Source: Candidatus Peregrinibacteria bacterium
Lineage (GTDB): Bacteria > Patescibacteriota > Gracilibacteria > UM-FILTER-43-11
Assembly (NCBI GenBank): GCA_016932495.1
Contig: JAFGCR010000030.1
Span: 1-32,845 of the forward strand
DNA length: 32,845 bases
Reading direction: 5' to 3'
Shown here: positions 15,545-22,726 of the stretch, piece by piece
How the letters are laid out: every line of letters starts with the position of its first letter
Position numbering within the stretch: the first letter of the stretch is position 1
Notes under the pieces: generated by a model
What the model saw: the letters and a program-made list of their open reading frames with translations, nothing else
Database searches by the model: none
Told to the model about the DNA's origin: nothing
Program-made: the position numbers and the translations under genes

Positions 15545-15686
15545 ATTTGAAATGAAATTCTAAATCCGAAGCACGAAATCCGAAATAATATCAAATGTTC
15601 AAAGTTCAGATTCACAAAACGTTTGGAACATTTGTCATTTGAGTTTAGAATTTATTTCGAATTTCGAATTTAGAATTTCGAGTTTT
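15545..15686. repeat. Degenerate AT-rich repeats with dyad symmetry between ychF and glgP
   Basis: Units such as atttcgaatttcgaattt and gaaattctaaatccgaa recur. The second half, reverse-complemented, aligns with the first half (gaaattctaaat.cgaa, then caaatgttc.aa). The whole gap could form a long imperfect hairpin. An open frame runs through it, but it is not part of glgP. Confidence 0.7.
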
Positions 15687-17360
15687 ATGCCAAAAGAAAT
15701 CAAAACAGCTACGTCATCCAACAGTGTGAAAATAGCATATTTCAGCATGGAGATCGCCCTGAAGTCCGAGATGCCCAATTACGCGGGCGGGCTGGGAGTG
15801 CTGGCTGCGGATATTTTAAAATCCTGCGCGGACCTGGCTGCGCCCGTATGCGGAGTGAGCCTGATGTACCATGTCAGCGAAGACTCCCAGTATGCGTTTA
15901 AGCCGGGGCAGGAATTTAAAAAACGTCCGGAAACCGTTCAGATGCATATCGAAGACCGCTTGGTCACCATCGGCGTCTGGGAATATGTTCTGCAGGGCGA
16001 AAAAGGGAAAGTGTCCGTCTATTTTTTAGACACGAATTTTCCGGAAAATAAGCGCTGGGACAGGGACATCACCAAAGACCTGTACGCGTCGGACCGCTAC
16101 ACCCGTCTGTGTCAGGAAGCGATTTTAGGCATCGGGGGCGTGCGGATGCTGAGGGAACTGGGACTCAATGATATTGAGACCTTTCATATGAATGAAGGTC
16201 ACGCGGCTCTTCTTACCCTGTCACTTTTAAAAGAAAATGAGTTTATTGATGAGCCGGTCAGAAAACTGTGCGCGTTTACCACTCATACGCCGGTGCCCGC
16301 CGGCCATGACCACTTTGATTACAAACTAGTCCATCAGGTGCTGGGGCAGAAGGTGCCATGGCACATCAAAAAACTCGCCGGCAATGACGACCTCAATATG
16401 ACCCGGCTGGCTTTATCATTAAGCCGTAAAGTAAACGGGGTGGCCCGCAAACACGCGCAGGTCTGCAATCAGATGTTCCCGGAGTACACGTTTCAGGCGG
16501 TCACCAACGGCATCCATGTTAAAACGTGGGCCGGCCAGAGTATGGCTAAACTTTTTGATAAAGAACTGCCCGGCTGGGTACAGGATCCTGGAAAACTGAA
16601 AGAAGCCGTCAAACTGCCGGACCAGGCGCTTTTGGAAGCCCACAATACGGGCAAAAAGGTGCTGATCGACCACATCAACAACAATCCCGATTTTTTCCCG
16701 ATTCCGTCTGCCGGACTGGAGGACGGCGACCTGTTTGATATGGATACCCTCACCATCACGTTCGCGCGGCGGTTTGTGTCATACAAAAGACCACTTCTGA
16801 TCTTTAACGATCTGGAGCGCCTGCGTGATCTGGGGTATGAAAAACTCCAGCTGGTCTTTGCCGGCCCGTATCATCCCGACAACCACTATGCCATGGAGAT
16901 CTTAAACCAGCTGAGCCATTACGGGCATAGCCTGCGGGGGCAGGTCAAAGTGGCTATTTGTTCGGATTACAATCTGGCCACGGCCCAGTATCTGGTACGG
17001 GGAACGGATGTGTGGCTCAATAATCCCCAGCCTCCCATGGAAGCCAGCGGGACCAGCGGGATGAAAGCCGCGTTAAACGCCGCCCTCAATCTGTCGATTT
17101 TAGATGGCTGGTGGATCGAGGGATATGAACAGGATCCGAAAAGCGGATGGGCGTTTGGCCAGGAGCCTTCCGCAATCATCCAGCCCCGTGAAGACAGGGT
17201 GGATGCTGACGCGCTTTATAACGCGCTGGAAGACGTGATCGACTGTTATTACAACCGGAAAGATGAATGGATGGAACGCATGAAGCACGCCATTGCCCTG
17301 GGCGCTTATTTTAATACCCACCGTTGTGTGGAGGAATATATGGAGAAAATGTGGAGCTAG
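15687..17360 (+). CDS. glgP: Alpha-glucan (glycogen) phosphorylase
   Basis: A 557-aa protein of the short alpha-glucan phosphorylase family, which releases glucose-1-phosphate from glycogen or maltodextrin using pyridoxal phosphate. The start MPKEIK is chosen because the open frame upstream is only repeat sequence. Motifs: AYFSMEIAL and NYAGGLGVLAADILKS near the N-terminus, HMNEGHAAL, TTHTPVPAGHDHF, AVTNGIHVKTWA, RRFVSYKRP, and EASGTSGMKAALNAALNLSI, which carries the PLP lysine. The protein is shorter than E. coli GlgP because the N-terminal regulatory part is missing, as is normal for this subfamily. With galU (24322-25122) it suggests storage-glucan or glycan metabolism. Confidence 0.93.
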   Translation: MPKEIKTATSSNSVKIAYFSMEIALKSEMPNYAGGLGVLAADILKSCADLAAPVCGVSLMYHVSEDSQYAFKPGQEFKKRPETVQMHIEDRLVTIGVWEYVLQGEKGKVSVYFLDTNFPENKRWDRDITKDLYASDRYTRLCQEAILGIGGVRMLRELGLNDIETFHMNEGHAALLTLSLLKENEFIDEPVRKLCAFTTHTPVPAGHDHFDYKLVHQVLGQKVPWHIKKLAGNDDLNMTRLALSLSRKVNGVARKHAQVCNQMFPEYTFQAVTNGIHVKTWAGQSMAKLFDKELPGWVQDPGKLKEAVKLPDQALLEAHNTGKKVLIDHINNNPDFFPIPSAGLEDGDLFDMDTLTITFARRFVSYKRPLLIFNDLERLRDLGYEKLQLVFAGPYHPDNHYAMEILNQLSHYGHSLRGQVKVAICSDYNLATAQYLVRGTDVWLNNPQPPMEASGTSGMKAALNAALNLSILDGWWIEGYEQDPKSGWAFGQEPSAIIQPREDRVDADALYNALEDVIDCYYNRKDEWMERMKHAIALGAYFNTHRCVEEYMEKMWS

Positions 17361-17448
17361 CCGAATGGACTTCGAATAGATATCGGATAGACATCGAATT
17401 GACTAGTCCATCTGAAGTCCATCCGAAGTCAATACGATGTCAATACGA
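17361..17448. repeat. Array of eight 11-bp units, 4+4 mirror arrangement
   Basis: Begins at the first base after the glgP stop. Four units of type tcgaattgact (17361-17404) are followed by four of the complementary type agtccatccga (17405-17448), with the symmetry centre exactly at 17404/17405. Four bases later the next gene starts. Units are related to those of the array at 14328-14448. Confidence 0.88.
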
Positions 17449-17452
17449 AACT

Positions 17453-17779
17453 ATGCAAACAAGAAAAAACCCCATCACCATCAATGAAGGCTTCACCTGC
17501 CTGAAATGTAAGATGGACGTCAAACCCCACCCCGAAGGCAGCTGCCGGAACCACTGCCCGTACTGCCTGTGGTCTCTGCATGTGGATTTGGATGTGCCCG
17601 GCGATCGCCTGTCGGAATGCCAGGGATTGATGAAGCCGGTGGGGATCGAGATCAATAAGAAAAAAGGCGTCCGGATTATCCATGTGTGCCAGGCGTGCGG
17701 GTTAAAAAATTACAACCGCTCCGCCCCGGATGACAACTGGGACCTCATCTGCCAGCTCAGCCGTATTCCACAGGAATAG
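17453..17779 (+). CDS. RNHCP domain protein
   Basis: A 108-aa protein. The start is placed at MQTRKN because the open frame upstream is glgP tail plus repeat array. It has Cys pairs that look zinc-binding (FTCLKCKMD, CRNHCPYC, CQACG). The CRNHCPYCLWSLHVD stretch matches the RNHCP family, named from this motif, whose biochemical role is not established. It lies between glgP and the SLH esterase on the same strand. A nucleic-acid or protein-binding zinc ribbon is a reasonable guess only. Confidence 0.8.
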   Translation: MQTRKNPITINEGFTCLKCKMDVKPHPEGSCRNHCPYCLWSLHVDLDVPGDRLSECQGLMKPVGIEINKKKGVRIIHVCQACGLKNYNRSAPDDNWDLICQLSRIPQE

Positions 17780-17809
17780 TGTAACGTTTTCCGGATTCAT
17801 CCGTTTTAA

Positions 17810-17850
17810 ACTAATAACCAGAGCTGGTCTCTGCAGCGCTGGTCATTAGT
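17810..17850 (+). other. Hairpin before the SLH esterase gene
   Basis: A 12-bp stem with one mismatch (actaataaccag and ctggtcattagt, 17810-17821/17839-17850) around a 17-nt loop. No T-run follows. It could end the upstream transcript or act in the esterase leader. Confidence 0.45.
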
Positions 17851-17869
17851 CACTTAAAAATTCGTTATC

Positions 17870-19258
17870 ATGATGAATCGCTCAAAGCTCAAAAGCACCC
17901 TGACAGCCTTTCTCGTTTTTTTGGTGACCCTGGGATGGCCGGCTGAAACAGGGGAAGCGCAGGTGATTTTTTCAGACGCCGAAGGCTATCCGTACGAAGA
18001 AAGCATCGAGTTTTTGTATAACCGCGGGGTGGTGCAGGGTTATCCTGACGGCAGTTTCGGGCCGGATCGCGAGATCAATCGCGCCGAGATCATGAAGATT
18101 ATTCTGGAAGCCAGTTATGAAGGGGAGATCGGCCACCGGCTGAACTGTTTTCCGGATGTGCGCGGAGACTGGTACGCCAAATATGTCTGTCTGGCCAAAG
18201 AGGAGGGGATCATAGAAGGGTACTCAGACGGCCGGTTCCGGCCGGATCAGAACGTGAACATGGCCGAGGCATTGAAAATGGGAATCGAAAGTTTCCCGGT
18301 GAGCGTCGGTTCTGCCAGTAACCCCTGGTATCAGAAATACATCGATTTTGCGCACGATAACAATATTTTTTCCCGTTACAGCGTTCTGCCCCAGAAGAAC
18401 ATGACCCGTGGTGAGATGGCTTACCTCATCCACCAGCTGATGCTGGACAAGGAAAACATCAAAAAATTCACCGGTGTCCACGACAGTCGGTCGCCTGGAT
18501 GCGGAAAAACACCTCCCGCCCCCACTCCGACTAGTTCGGTGGTAGATGGGCTCATCCGCCATTACATCACGGTGATTCCTTCCGGCTACAAAAAAGACAT
18601 ACCCATCGATCTGGTCTTTGCCTTCCATGGCCGCACCAATCCCAATACCATGGTGCGCACGTATTACAATGTGGAAGAGGCCTCGAAGGGAAAAGCGATT
18701 TTTATCTACCCGGCAGGACTCCCGGAAGCAGGGCCGTCCCGTAGCTGGAGTAACCCTGGAGACCGGTCAGATCAATTGCGTGATTTTGAATTGTTTGACC
18801 AGCTGCTGGAGGAATTTTCCAATAATTACTGCATCGACACGGACCATGTGTATGTGGTCGGCCACTCACTTGGAGCCTGGTTCACCAATTCGCTTTCCTG
18901 CGCCCGCGGAAATGTGATCCGCGCCATCGGCAGTGTGGGCGGAGGCACCACCATCAACAACTGCACCGGCCCGGTGGCGGCGCTCGTGATGCATAATCCC
19001 AAAGACAACCTGACCGCCTTCAGCCAGGGGGAGATGGCGCGTAACCAGCTGGTCAGCCAGAACCAATGCAGTTTAAACACTGTGGCAAGCGCGCCGAACG
19101 GCTATAACTGCGTGGCGTACCAGAACTGCAATACTATCGCCCCGACAGTCTGGTGTCCGCATAACGATGACACTGAATACGGCGGCGCTTATTACCCCCA
19201 CACCTGGCCGGACGGGGCCGGCGCGGCCATCTGGCAGTTTTTTGAGAGTTTAGATTAA
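17870..19258 (+). CDS. SLH-anchored esterase (PHB depolymerase / feruloyl esterase-like)
   Basis: A 462-aa secreted protein with two possible ATGs (17870, 17873) and a signal peptide to about residue 30. Three SLH domains follow (about 34-82, 92-141, 150-192; hallmarks GVVQGYPDGSFGPD...INRAE and IIEGYSDGRFRPD), which in other bacteria bind secondary cell-wall polymers. A TPPAPTPTSS linker leads to an alpha/beta-hydrolase domain (about 225-462) of the PHB-depolymerase/CE1 type: oxyanion FHG (252-254), nucleophile elbow GHSLG (Ser333), likely Asp379 and His444 (YYPHTWP). It should sit on the cell surface and cut an ester in a polymer or glycan; the substrate cannot be told. Its stop is 15 bp from that of the convergent gene. 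Confidence 0.9.
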   Translation: MMNRSKLKSTLTAFLVFLVTLGWPAETGEAQVIFSDAEGYPYEESIEFLYNRGVVQGYPDGSFGPDREINRAEIMKIILEASYEGEIGHRLNCFPDVRGDWYAKYVCLAKEEGIIEGYSDGRFRPDQNVNMAEALKMGIESFPVSVGSASNPWYQKYIDFAHDNNIFSRYSVLPQKNMTRGEMAYLIHQLMLDKENIKKFTGVHDSRSPGCGKTPPAPTPTSSVVDGLIRHYITVIPSGYKKDIPIDLVFAFHGRTNPNTMVRTYYNVEEASKGKAIFIYPAGLPEAGPSRSWSNPGDRSDQLRDFELFDQLLEEFSNNYCIDTDHVYVVGHSLGAWFTNSLSCARGNVIRAIGSVGGGTTINNCTGPVAALVMHNPKDNLTAFSQGEMARNQLVSQNQCSLNTVASAPNGYNCVAYQNCNTIAPTVWCPHNDDTEYGGAYYPHTWPDGAGAAIWQFFESLD

Positions 19259-19273
19259 GACGAAGGGGGCTTA

Positions 19274-19606
19274 TTATTGGAGATAATCTGATAACTTCTT
19301 AATAAGTTTTTTTGTTAACAGGATCAAGAGTTTGTAAGCGATTGTGAGTGCGGCCAAATTTGCCAATAAATAAGTTGATAACACAGCCCGGCCACAGCCC
19401 GACGGACAGTCTCCTGACTTTTCAAGATAGGTAAATGGAATTCCGTTCGCCCACCACGGTCTTGACGGAGTACCTACAACGGGTGATCCGGATACAGGAT
19501 CTATATAATCCACAGCAAATTCACCAAGAATAAAAAGGATAACCAATGTTGAAACTGCGAATAAAAATGGCCAGCCCAATGATTTAAGATATTTTTTAAT
19601 CTTCAT
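19274..19606 (-). CDS. Small two-helix membrane protein
   Basis: A 110-aa protein. The start MKIKKY is chosen because the frame further upstream runs through tRNA genes. Transmembrane segments lie at about 10-30 (LFAVSTLVILFILGEF) and 76-95 (LLANLAALTIAYKLLILL), joined by a loop with a DCPSGCG Cys pair and flanked by a basic C-terminus (TKKLIKKL). No family is recognised. It begins 7 bp after the tRNA-Gly gene and may be co-transcribed with the tRNAs. Confidence 0.6.
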   Translation of the reverse strand: MKIKKYLKSLGWPFLFAVSTLVILFILGEFAVDYIDPVSGSPVVGTPSRPWWANGIPFTYLEKSGDCPSGCGRAVLSTYLLANLAALTIAYKLLILLTKKLIKKLSDYLQ

Positions 19607-19613
19607 AATTTTT

Positions 19614-19687
19614 TGGAGCGGGTAACGGGAGTCGAACCCGTCTCTCAGCCTTGGGAAGGCTGCATAATACCGATATACTATACCCGC
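19614..19687 (-). tRNA. tRNA-Gly (CCC)
   Basis: On the minus strand the acceptor GCGGGTA pairs with TACCCGC, the T-arm is ACGGG-TTCGACT-CCCGT, the anticodon stem CAGCC/GGCTG encloses loop TTCCCAA (anticodon CCC, reads GGG), and the 3' end carries an encoded CCA. Confidence 0.9.
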
Positions 19688-19706
19688 AAAAACCCCGGAG
19701 GGTTCT

Positions 19707-19783
19707 TGGAGCGGGTGAAGGGGCTCGAACCCTCGACCTTCTCCATGGCAAGGAGACGCTCTAGCCAACTGAGCTACACCCGC
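19707..19783 (-). tRNA. tRNA-Gly (GCC)
   Basis: On the minus strand the acceptor GCGGGTG pairs with CACCCGC, the D-arm is AGCTCAGTTGGCTAGAGC, the anticodon stem TCTCC/GGAGA encloses TTGCCAT (anticodon GCC, reads GGC/GGU), the T-arm contains GGGTTCGAACCC, and CCA is encoded. A mini hairpin (aaccc...ggggttttt) separates it from the second tRNA-Gly. Confidence 0.95.
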
Positions 19784-19803
19784 TTATTTCAAATAGCGAA
19801 AAA

Positions 19804-19831
19804 AGTTTAGCAAATTGTCATGAAAATGCAA
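19804..19831 (-). promoter_or_regulatory. Promoter of the tRNA-Gly pair
   Basis: On the minus strand TTGCAT (19826-19831), 16 bp, TAAACT (19804-19809), about 20 bp before the first tRNA. Confidence 0.55.
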
Positions 19832-19844
19832 ACTGTTTTTTATC

Positions 19845-20321
19845 TCAAAAAAACGAACCGATATAGTTGGGCGACGCGTCTTCAACGCCGTCATATTTTT
19901 TAAGCGCTTCAGAAATAATATCTTCCGACTCATCAATGGCAACAGTCAGCACAGCGCCATTCGGGCCGATCGTCCGTCCGAATGTGATGAGATCTTCTTT
20001 CAGATCATAATCCGGCGGCAACATGCCGGCATCGACCATTTCTCGGACGACAATGGGGGCGAGTTCATCGGAAGCTTGTTTAACCAGTTGCAAGGCTTTT
20101 TTGGCGTCGGCTTCGATATCGAGATTAATCTTATTGTCATCGAACTCAATCAGAACTTCACCTAAAACCCAGCCGAGCTCTCTGCCTCTTTCGGTTACTT
20201 CCCGTTTATCATAATCCGTGCGCGTGGGGAGTTTGAACGGCTGATGGTAAGTTTTGTATAAATACAATCCGCCAGCAGCAAGCAGGAGTGTCGCGATGAT
20301 GATAATTAATGCTTTTTTCAT
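19845..20321 (-). CDS. Membrane-anchored protein resembling a stand-alone subtilase prodomain
   Basis: A 158-aa protein with an N-terminal hydrophobic anchor (about 4-22). The soluble part has two blocks like the beta-alpha-beta halves of subtilisin-type propeptides: GEVLIEFDD early, then VLTVAIDESEDIISEALKKYDGVEDASPNYI at the end, where family members commonly show VeyaePNYi. No protease domain follows. It could be a membrane-tethered inhibitor or folding helper for a subtilase encoded elsewhere; this is inference from motif likeness. Its ATG is 4 bp after the recO stop, so it is in the recO operon. Confidence 0.6.
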   Translation of the reverse strand: MKKALIIIIATLLLAAGGLYLYKTYHQPFKLPTRTDYDKREVTERGRELGWVLGEVLIEFDDNKINLDIEADAKKALQLVKQASDELAPIVVREMVDAGMLPPDYDLKEDLITFGRTIGPNGAVLTVAIDESEDIISEALKKYDGVEDASPNYIGSFF

Positions 20322-20325
20322 TGTA

Positions 20326-21060
20326 TTAAGCCTTCAGAAACGCCTCCGATTTCAGCGGGCTGCTTAAGAGGTTCTCTAAAATACTCTGCAGCCAGATCCA
20401 GACAGACTGACTGTCCTCTTCTTTTACGCTCACTCTCAGGGTATCTGGCAGAGGATACTGCTGCATAAAATTCACCCATTTAATTAGCGGAACGGAAAGC
20501 GGCCGGTCGGCGGGCGACTGGCAGTCGGGGCAGAGCAGGTGGCCGTCGGTGGCATGCAGGCAGATCGGATCGTCCAGATTCAAAGAAGCATCGCAGATAC
20601 CGCATTTATTCCAGGGGGACAAAAACCCGGTGAAGGTTAGAAGTTTGATGAGATAGGCATGGAGGATGGTTTCCAGCCGGTCGGTTTTTTGAAGATGGTA
20701 AAGGGTTTCTTGGAGCAGGGGGTAAGCCCCTTCAGCCTGCTGGCCGGACGGGATCAGGCGGTTGGTGAGCTCGGCCAGATAGAAAAGAATGCGGTGCCGT
20801 CCAACGTTTTTTTCTTCCGGATAGGCTTTGATCAGATCCGCCTCATCCAGATAATGGAGTTCCCGCCCTGCAGAACCGCTCAGATCGATTTCATTAAAAA
20901 GTTCCAGCCGCCCGCAGAATTTGCTTTTGAGCCGCCGTGCCCCTTTGGCTAAAAGGTCTATTTTGCCGTAATCATCCGTCAGTACGGTCACAATCCGGTC
21001 CGCTTCGCCGAAATCACATTTGCGGATGACAATACCGGTAGTTTTGATTTGTTTTTTCAT
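20326..21060 (-). CDS. recO: DNA repair protein RecO
   Basis: A 244-aa protein of normal size. RecO loads RecA onto SSB-coated DNA with RecR in the RecFOR pathway and anneals strands. The N-terminal OB-fold is seen (TTGIVIRKCDFGEADRIVTVLTDDYGKIDLLAKGAR, read in two parts), followed by a helical middle and a Cys4 zinc motif (CGIC and CPDC). A dyad array separates it from ftsX upstream; the next gene follows by 4 bp. There is no SD. Confidence 0.93.
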   Translation of the reverse strand: MKKQIKTTGIVIRKCDFGEADRIVTVLTDDYGKIDLLAKGARRLKSKFCGRLELFNEIDLSGSAGRELHYLDEADLIKAYPEEKNVGRHRILFYLAELTNRLIPSGQQAEGAYPLLQETLYHLQKTDRLETILHAYLIKLLTFTGFLSPWNKCGICDASLNLDDPICLHATDGHLLCPDCQSPADRPLSVPLIKWVNFMQQYPLPDTLRVSVKEEDSQSVWIWLQSILENLLSSPLKSEAFLKA

Positions 21061-21072
21061 AATCGTTTCCCG

Positions 21073-21119
21073 GTCTCGTGTCTTGTGTCTCGCAAGTCAC
21101 GAGTCACTAGGCACGAGAC
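21073..21119. repeat. 7-bp-period array with dyad symmetry between ftsX and recO
   Basis: The 20-base left arm (21073-21092, gtctcgtgtcttgtgtctcg) matches the complement of 21100-21119 at 17 of 20 positions, with a 7-base loop. Both arms are built from the unit gtctcgt. It fills most of the gap. Confidence 0.8.
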
Positions 21120-21120
21120 G

Positions 21121-22104
21121 CTAAAAAGAGAATCTTTTTCTTAAATAAAGTTCGATCGCCATAAAGCTACTCACTAAGCCCACTAATACTACCCCGACAA
21201 ACTGCCAGCCGAACGTGAACCAGAAGTTGTCTTCAAAATGGAGCAGGATGGCATCTAAGCCCACCAGCAGGCTTTCATTGCTGATGACACCGAGCAGATT
21301 TTTGCTCAAATAAAGCAAAGTCAGCTGGGAAAGGATGGTGCTCAGGAGTAGGGCGAAGACCGCGTACATGACCCCTTCAAACAGAAAACCTCCGCGGATG
21401 TAACCGGTGTTGGCGCCCACCAGCCGCATGATATTGATCTCGTGGCGATGGGTGTGGATGCTCAGGTTGATGCTGTTTAAAATGATCAGCACGGCTACGA
21501 CCGCGAAAATCAGATTCAGCCAGAAACCGATTCCCCGGATGAACTGGGTGATGTTCAGGATTTTCTCATTCCGGCTTTTTTGCTCCGTGTCGCTTTTTAC
21601 TTTTTCCTGATTGACGATACGGGAGAACTCATTATTTTCCAGAAACGCGATGATCCGGTCATTCGCGCCCACATCACGCCCCACGATCCGCACCACGTCG
21701 GGCAGGGGATTCTGGAGGCTGTTCCGCTCCAGAAAGGCGATCACATTGGGATACTTTTGGCCGAAACTCTGAAGCGCTTCGGCTTTACTGATGTAAATCA
21801 CGTCACTCACATCGGGTGACTGCCTTAAGCGATTAACAAGAGTTTGGATACTGTAATTTTCCACTCCCGGCAGGATCTCGACCCGGATATCCACTTTTTT
21901 GCCCACTGCCTGGATTACCGAATCGCTGGCGTAGCTTAAAGCCAGGATCAGGTTAAACACAAAAAACATCAGGGCGATGATAAGGGTGGTGGCTACCGTA
22001 AGGAGTTTGTTGCGCATTAAATTATGCCACCCGTTTTTAAGCATACGGCCGAACCCGATCCACCTTTTTTTGAAGCCATCTTTTTTAGACCCTAAAAGCC
22101 CCAT
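21121..22104 (-). CDS. ftsX: Cell division protein FtsX
   Basis: A 327-aa membrane protein. FtsX pairs with the ATPase FtsE and in Gram-positives activates peptidoglycan hydrolases at the septum. Seen: a first transmembrane helix (about 35-58), a large extracytoplasmic domain (about 60-190, with DVSDVIYISKAEAL and an LPDVVRI segment), then three helices (about 200-222, 245-270, 300-322) with the conserved cytoplasmic loop HRHEINIMRLVGA. No ftsE is next to it, although the two are usually adjacent. A -10 TATAAT lies at 22131-22136 on the minus strand, with no good -35. Confidence 0.92.
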   Translation of the reverse strand: MGLLGSKKDGFKKRWIGFGRMLKNGWHNLMRNKLLTVATTLIIALMFFVFNLILALSYASDSVIQAVGKKVDIRVEILPGVENYSIQTLVNRLRQSPDVSDVIYISKAEALQSFGQKYPNVIAFLERNSLQNPLPDVVRIVGRDVGANDRIIAFLENNEFSRIVNQEKVKSDTEQKSRNEKILNITQFIRGIGFWLNLIFAVVAVLIILNSINLSIHTHRHEINIMRLVGANTGYIRGGFLFEGVMYAVFALLLSTILSQLTLLYLSKNLLGVISNESLLVGLDAILLHFEDNFWFTFGWQFVGVVLVGLVSSFMAIELYLRKRFSF

Positions 22105-22130
22105 TTGGTTTTATTTTTTATGTTGATTCG

Positions 22131-22136
22131 ATTATA
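22131..22136 (-). promoter_or_regulatory. -10 element upstream of ftsX
   Basis: TATAAT on the minus strand, 27 bp before the ftsX ATG; the -35 hexamer at the right distance (TTATAA) is poor. Confidence 0.45.
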
Positions 22137-22178
22137 CCTTAATTCCGATTAATTATAAATTTTAAATAATTCAATTTT

Positions 22179-22234
22179 TCTGAAGGCGCGATTTCGCAAT
22201 CGCGCCGGCGCGGATTATTATCCGCGCCTTCAGA
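22179..22234. repeat. Perfect three-way-junction (cloverleaf) element
   Basis: The outer stem tctgaa/ttcaga (22179-22184/22229-22234) encloses two directly abutting hairpins of 22 nt each: 22185-22206 (ggcgcgatt, loop tcgc) and 22207-22228 (ggcgcggat, loop tatt). Both have perfect 9-bp stems and 4-nt loops. It lies in an otherwise AT-rich gap. It looks like a REP-type or small transposable palindrome. Confidence 0.8.
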
Positions 22235-22261
22235 GTGAATGGTTATTATTTTATTTAAAAT

Positions 22262-22657
22262 TTATTTAAGGAGACTCGATTTATATTTTTCCGGCTGATA
22301 CGGTTTTAAACGGACTACCCGGATGTGGGGAAATTTCAGTTTCAGGATTTGGGTATCCGCTTTTTGGTCATATCCCAGGCCGATCACATCCGGCTTATGG
22401 TCGATGATACATTGGTAAAAATTATCCTTATGCCCCAGAAGGACTTTATCGATGAATTTGATCTTACTGAGCGCTTCATACCGTTCCCGTTCTTTGTGTT
22501 TGGGCGGACGGCATTTCATCCGCTCGACATTGGAATCGCGCGCGACCACAATATAGACCTTATCCCCAAGTGCTTTAAGCTGCCGGAAAAAATCCAGATG
22601 ACCCTCGTGGATCCCGTCGAACGTGCCGAAGCCCATTACTTTAACAACCTTTGACAT
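22262..22657 (-). CDS. Cytidylyltransferase-superfamily nucleotidyltransferase (FAD synthase RibL / TagD-like)
   Basis: A 131-aa protein. The start MSKVVKV is chosen over an ATG 7 codons upstream, which lies in repeat sequence. The fold signature GTFDGIHEGHLDFF holds the HxGH nucleotide-binding motif (HEGH). Then come VARDSNVERMKCRPPKHKERER and DVIGLGYDQ, typical of archaeal-type FAD synthases (RibL) and glycerol-3-phosphate cytidylyltransferases. It transfers a nucleotide from CTP or ATP to a phosphorylated acceptor. The RDxNVxRxK...PP signature leans to FAD synthase. It lies between a TPR gene and ftsX on the same strand. Confidence 0.8.
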   Translation of the reverse strand: MSKVVKVMGFGTFDGIHEGHLDFFRQLKALGDKVYIVVARDSNVERMKCRPPKHKERERYEALSKIKFIDKVLLGHKDNFYQCIIDHKPDVIGLGYDQKADTQILKLKFPHIRVVRLKPYQPEKYKSSLLK

Positions 22658-22726
22658 GTGACCTTTGACATTTAACATCTAAAAAACAAGTCAATTGTCA
22701 AATGTCAGGTGTCAATTGTCAAATGT
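22658..22726. repeat. Degenerate tgtcaaat repeats with dyad symmetry
   Basis: The units tgacattt and caattgtcaaatgtca recur on both orientations either side of ctaaaaaacaag, so the gap can fold back on itself. Confidence 0.6.

Noticed and set aside
15639-15686. 16-codon N-terminal extension of glgP
   Set aside because: It is translated repeat sequence (EFISNFEFRISSF) and the family N-terminus fits the ATG at 15687.
13638-17779. UGA recoded as glycine (Gracilibacteria/Absconditabacteria code)
   Set aside because: Conserved proteins are intact without read-through and ychF ends at the expected place with TGA; the two tRNA-Gly genes have CCC and GCC anticodons, not UCA.
19607-19768. N-terminal extension of the small membrane protein through the tRNA region
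   Set aside because: The extra codons are the two tRNA-Gly genes read in frame; the ATG at 19606 opens the hydrophobic protein proper.
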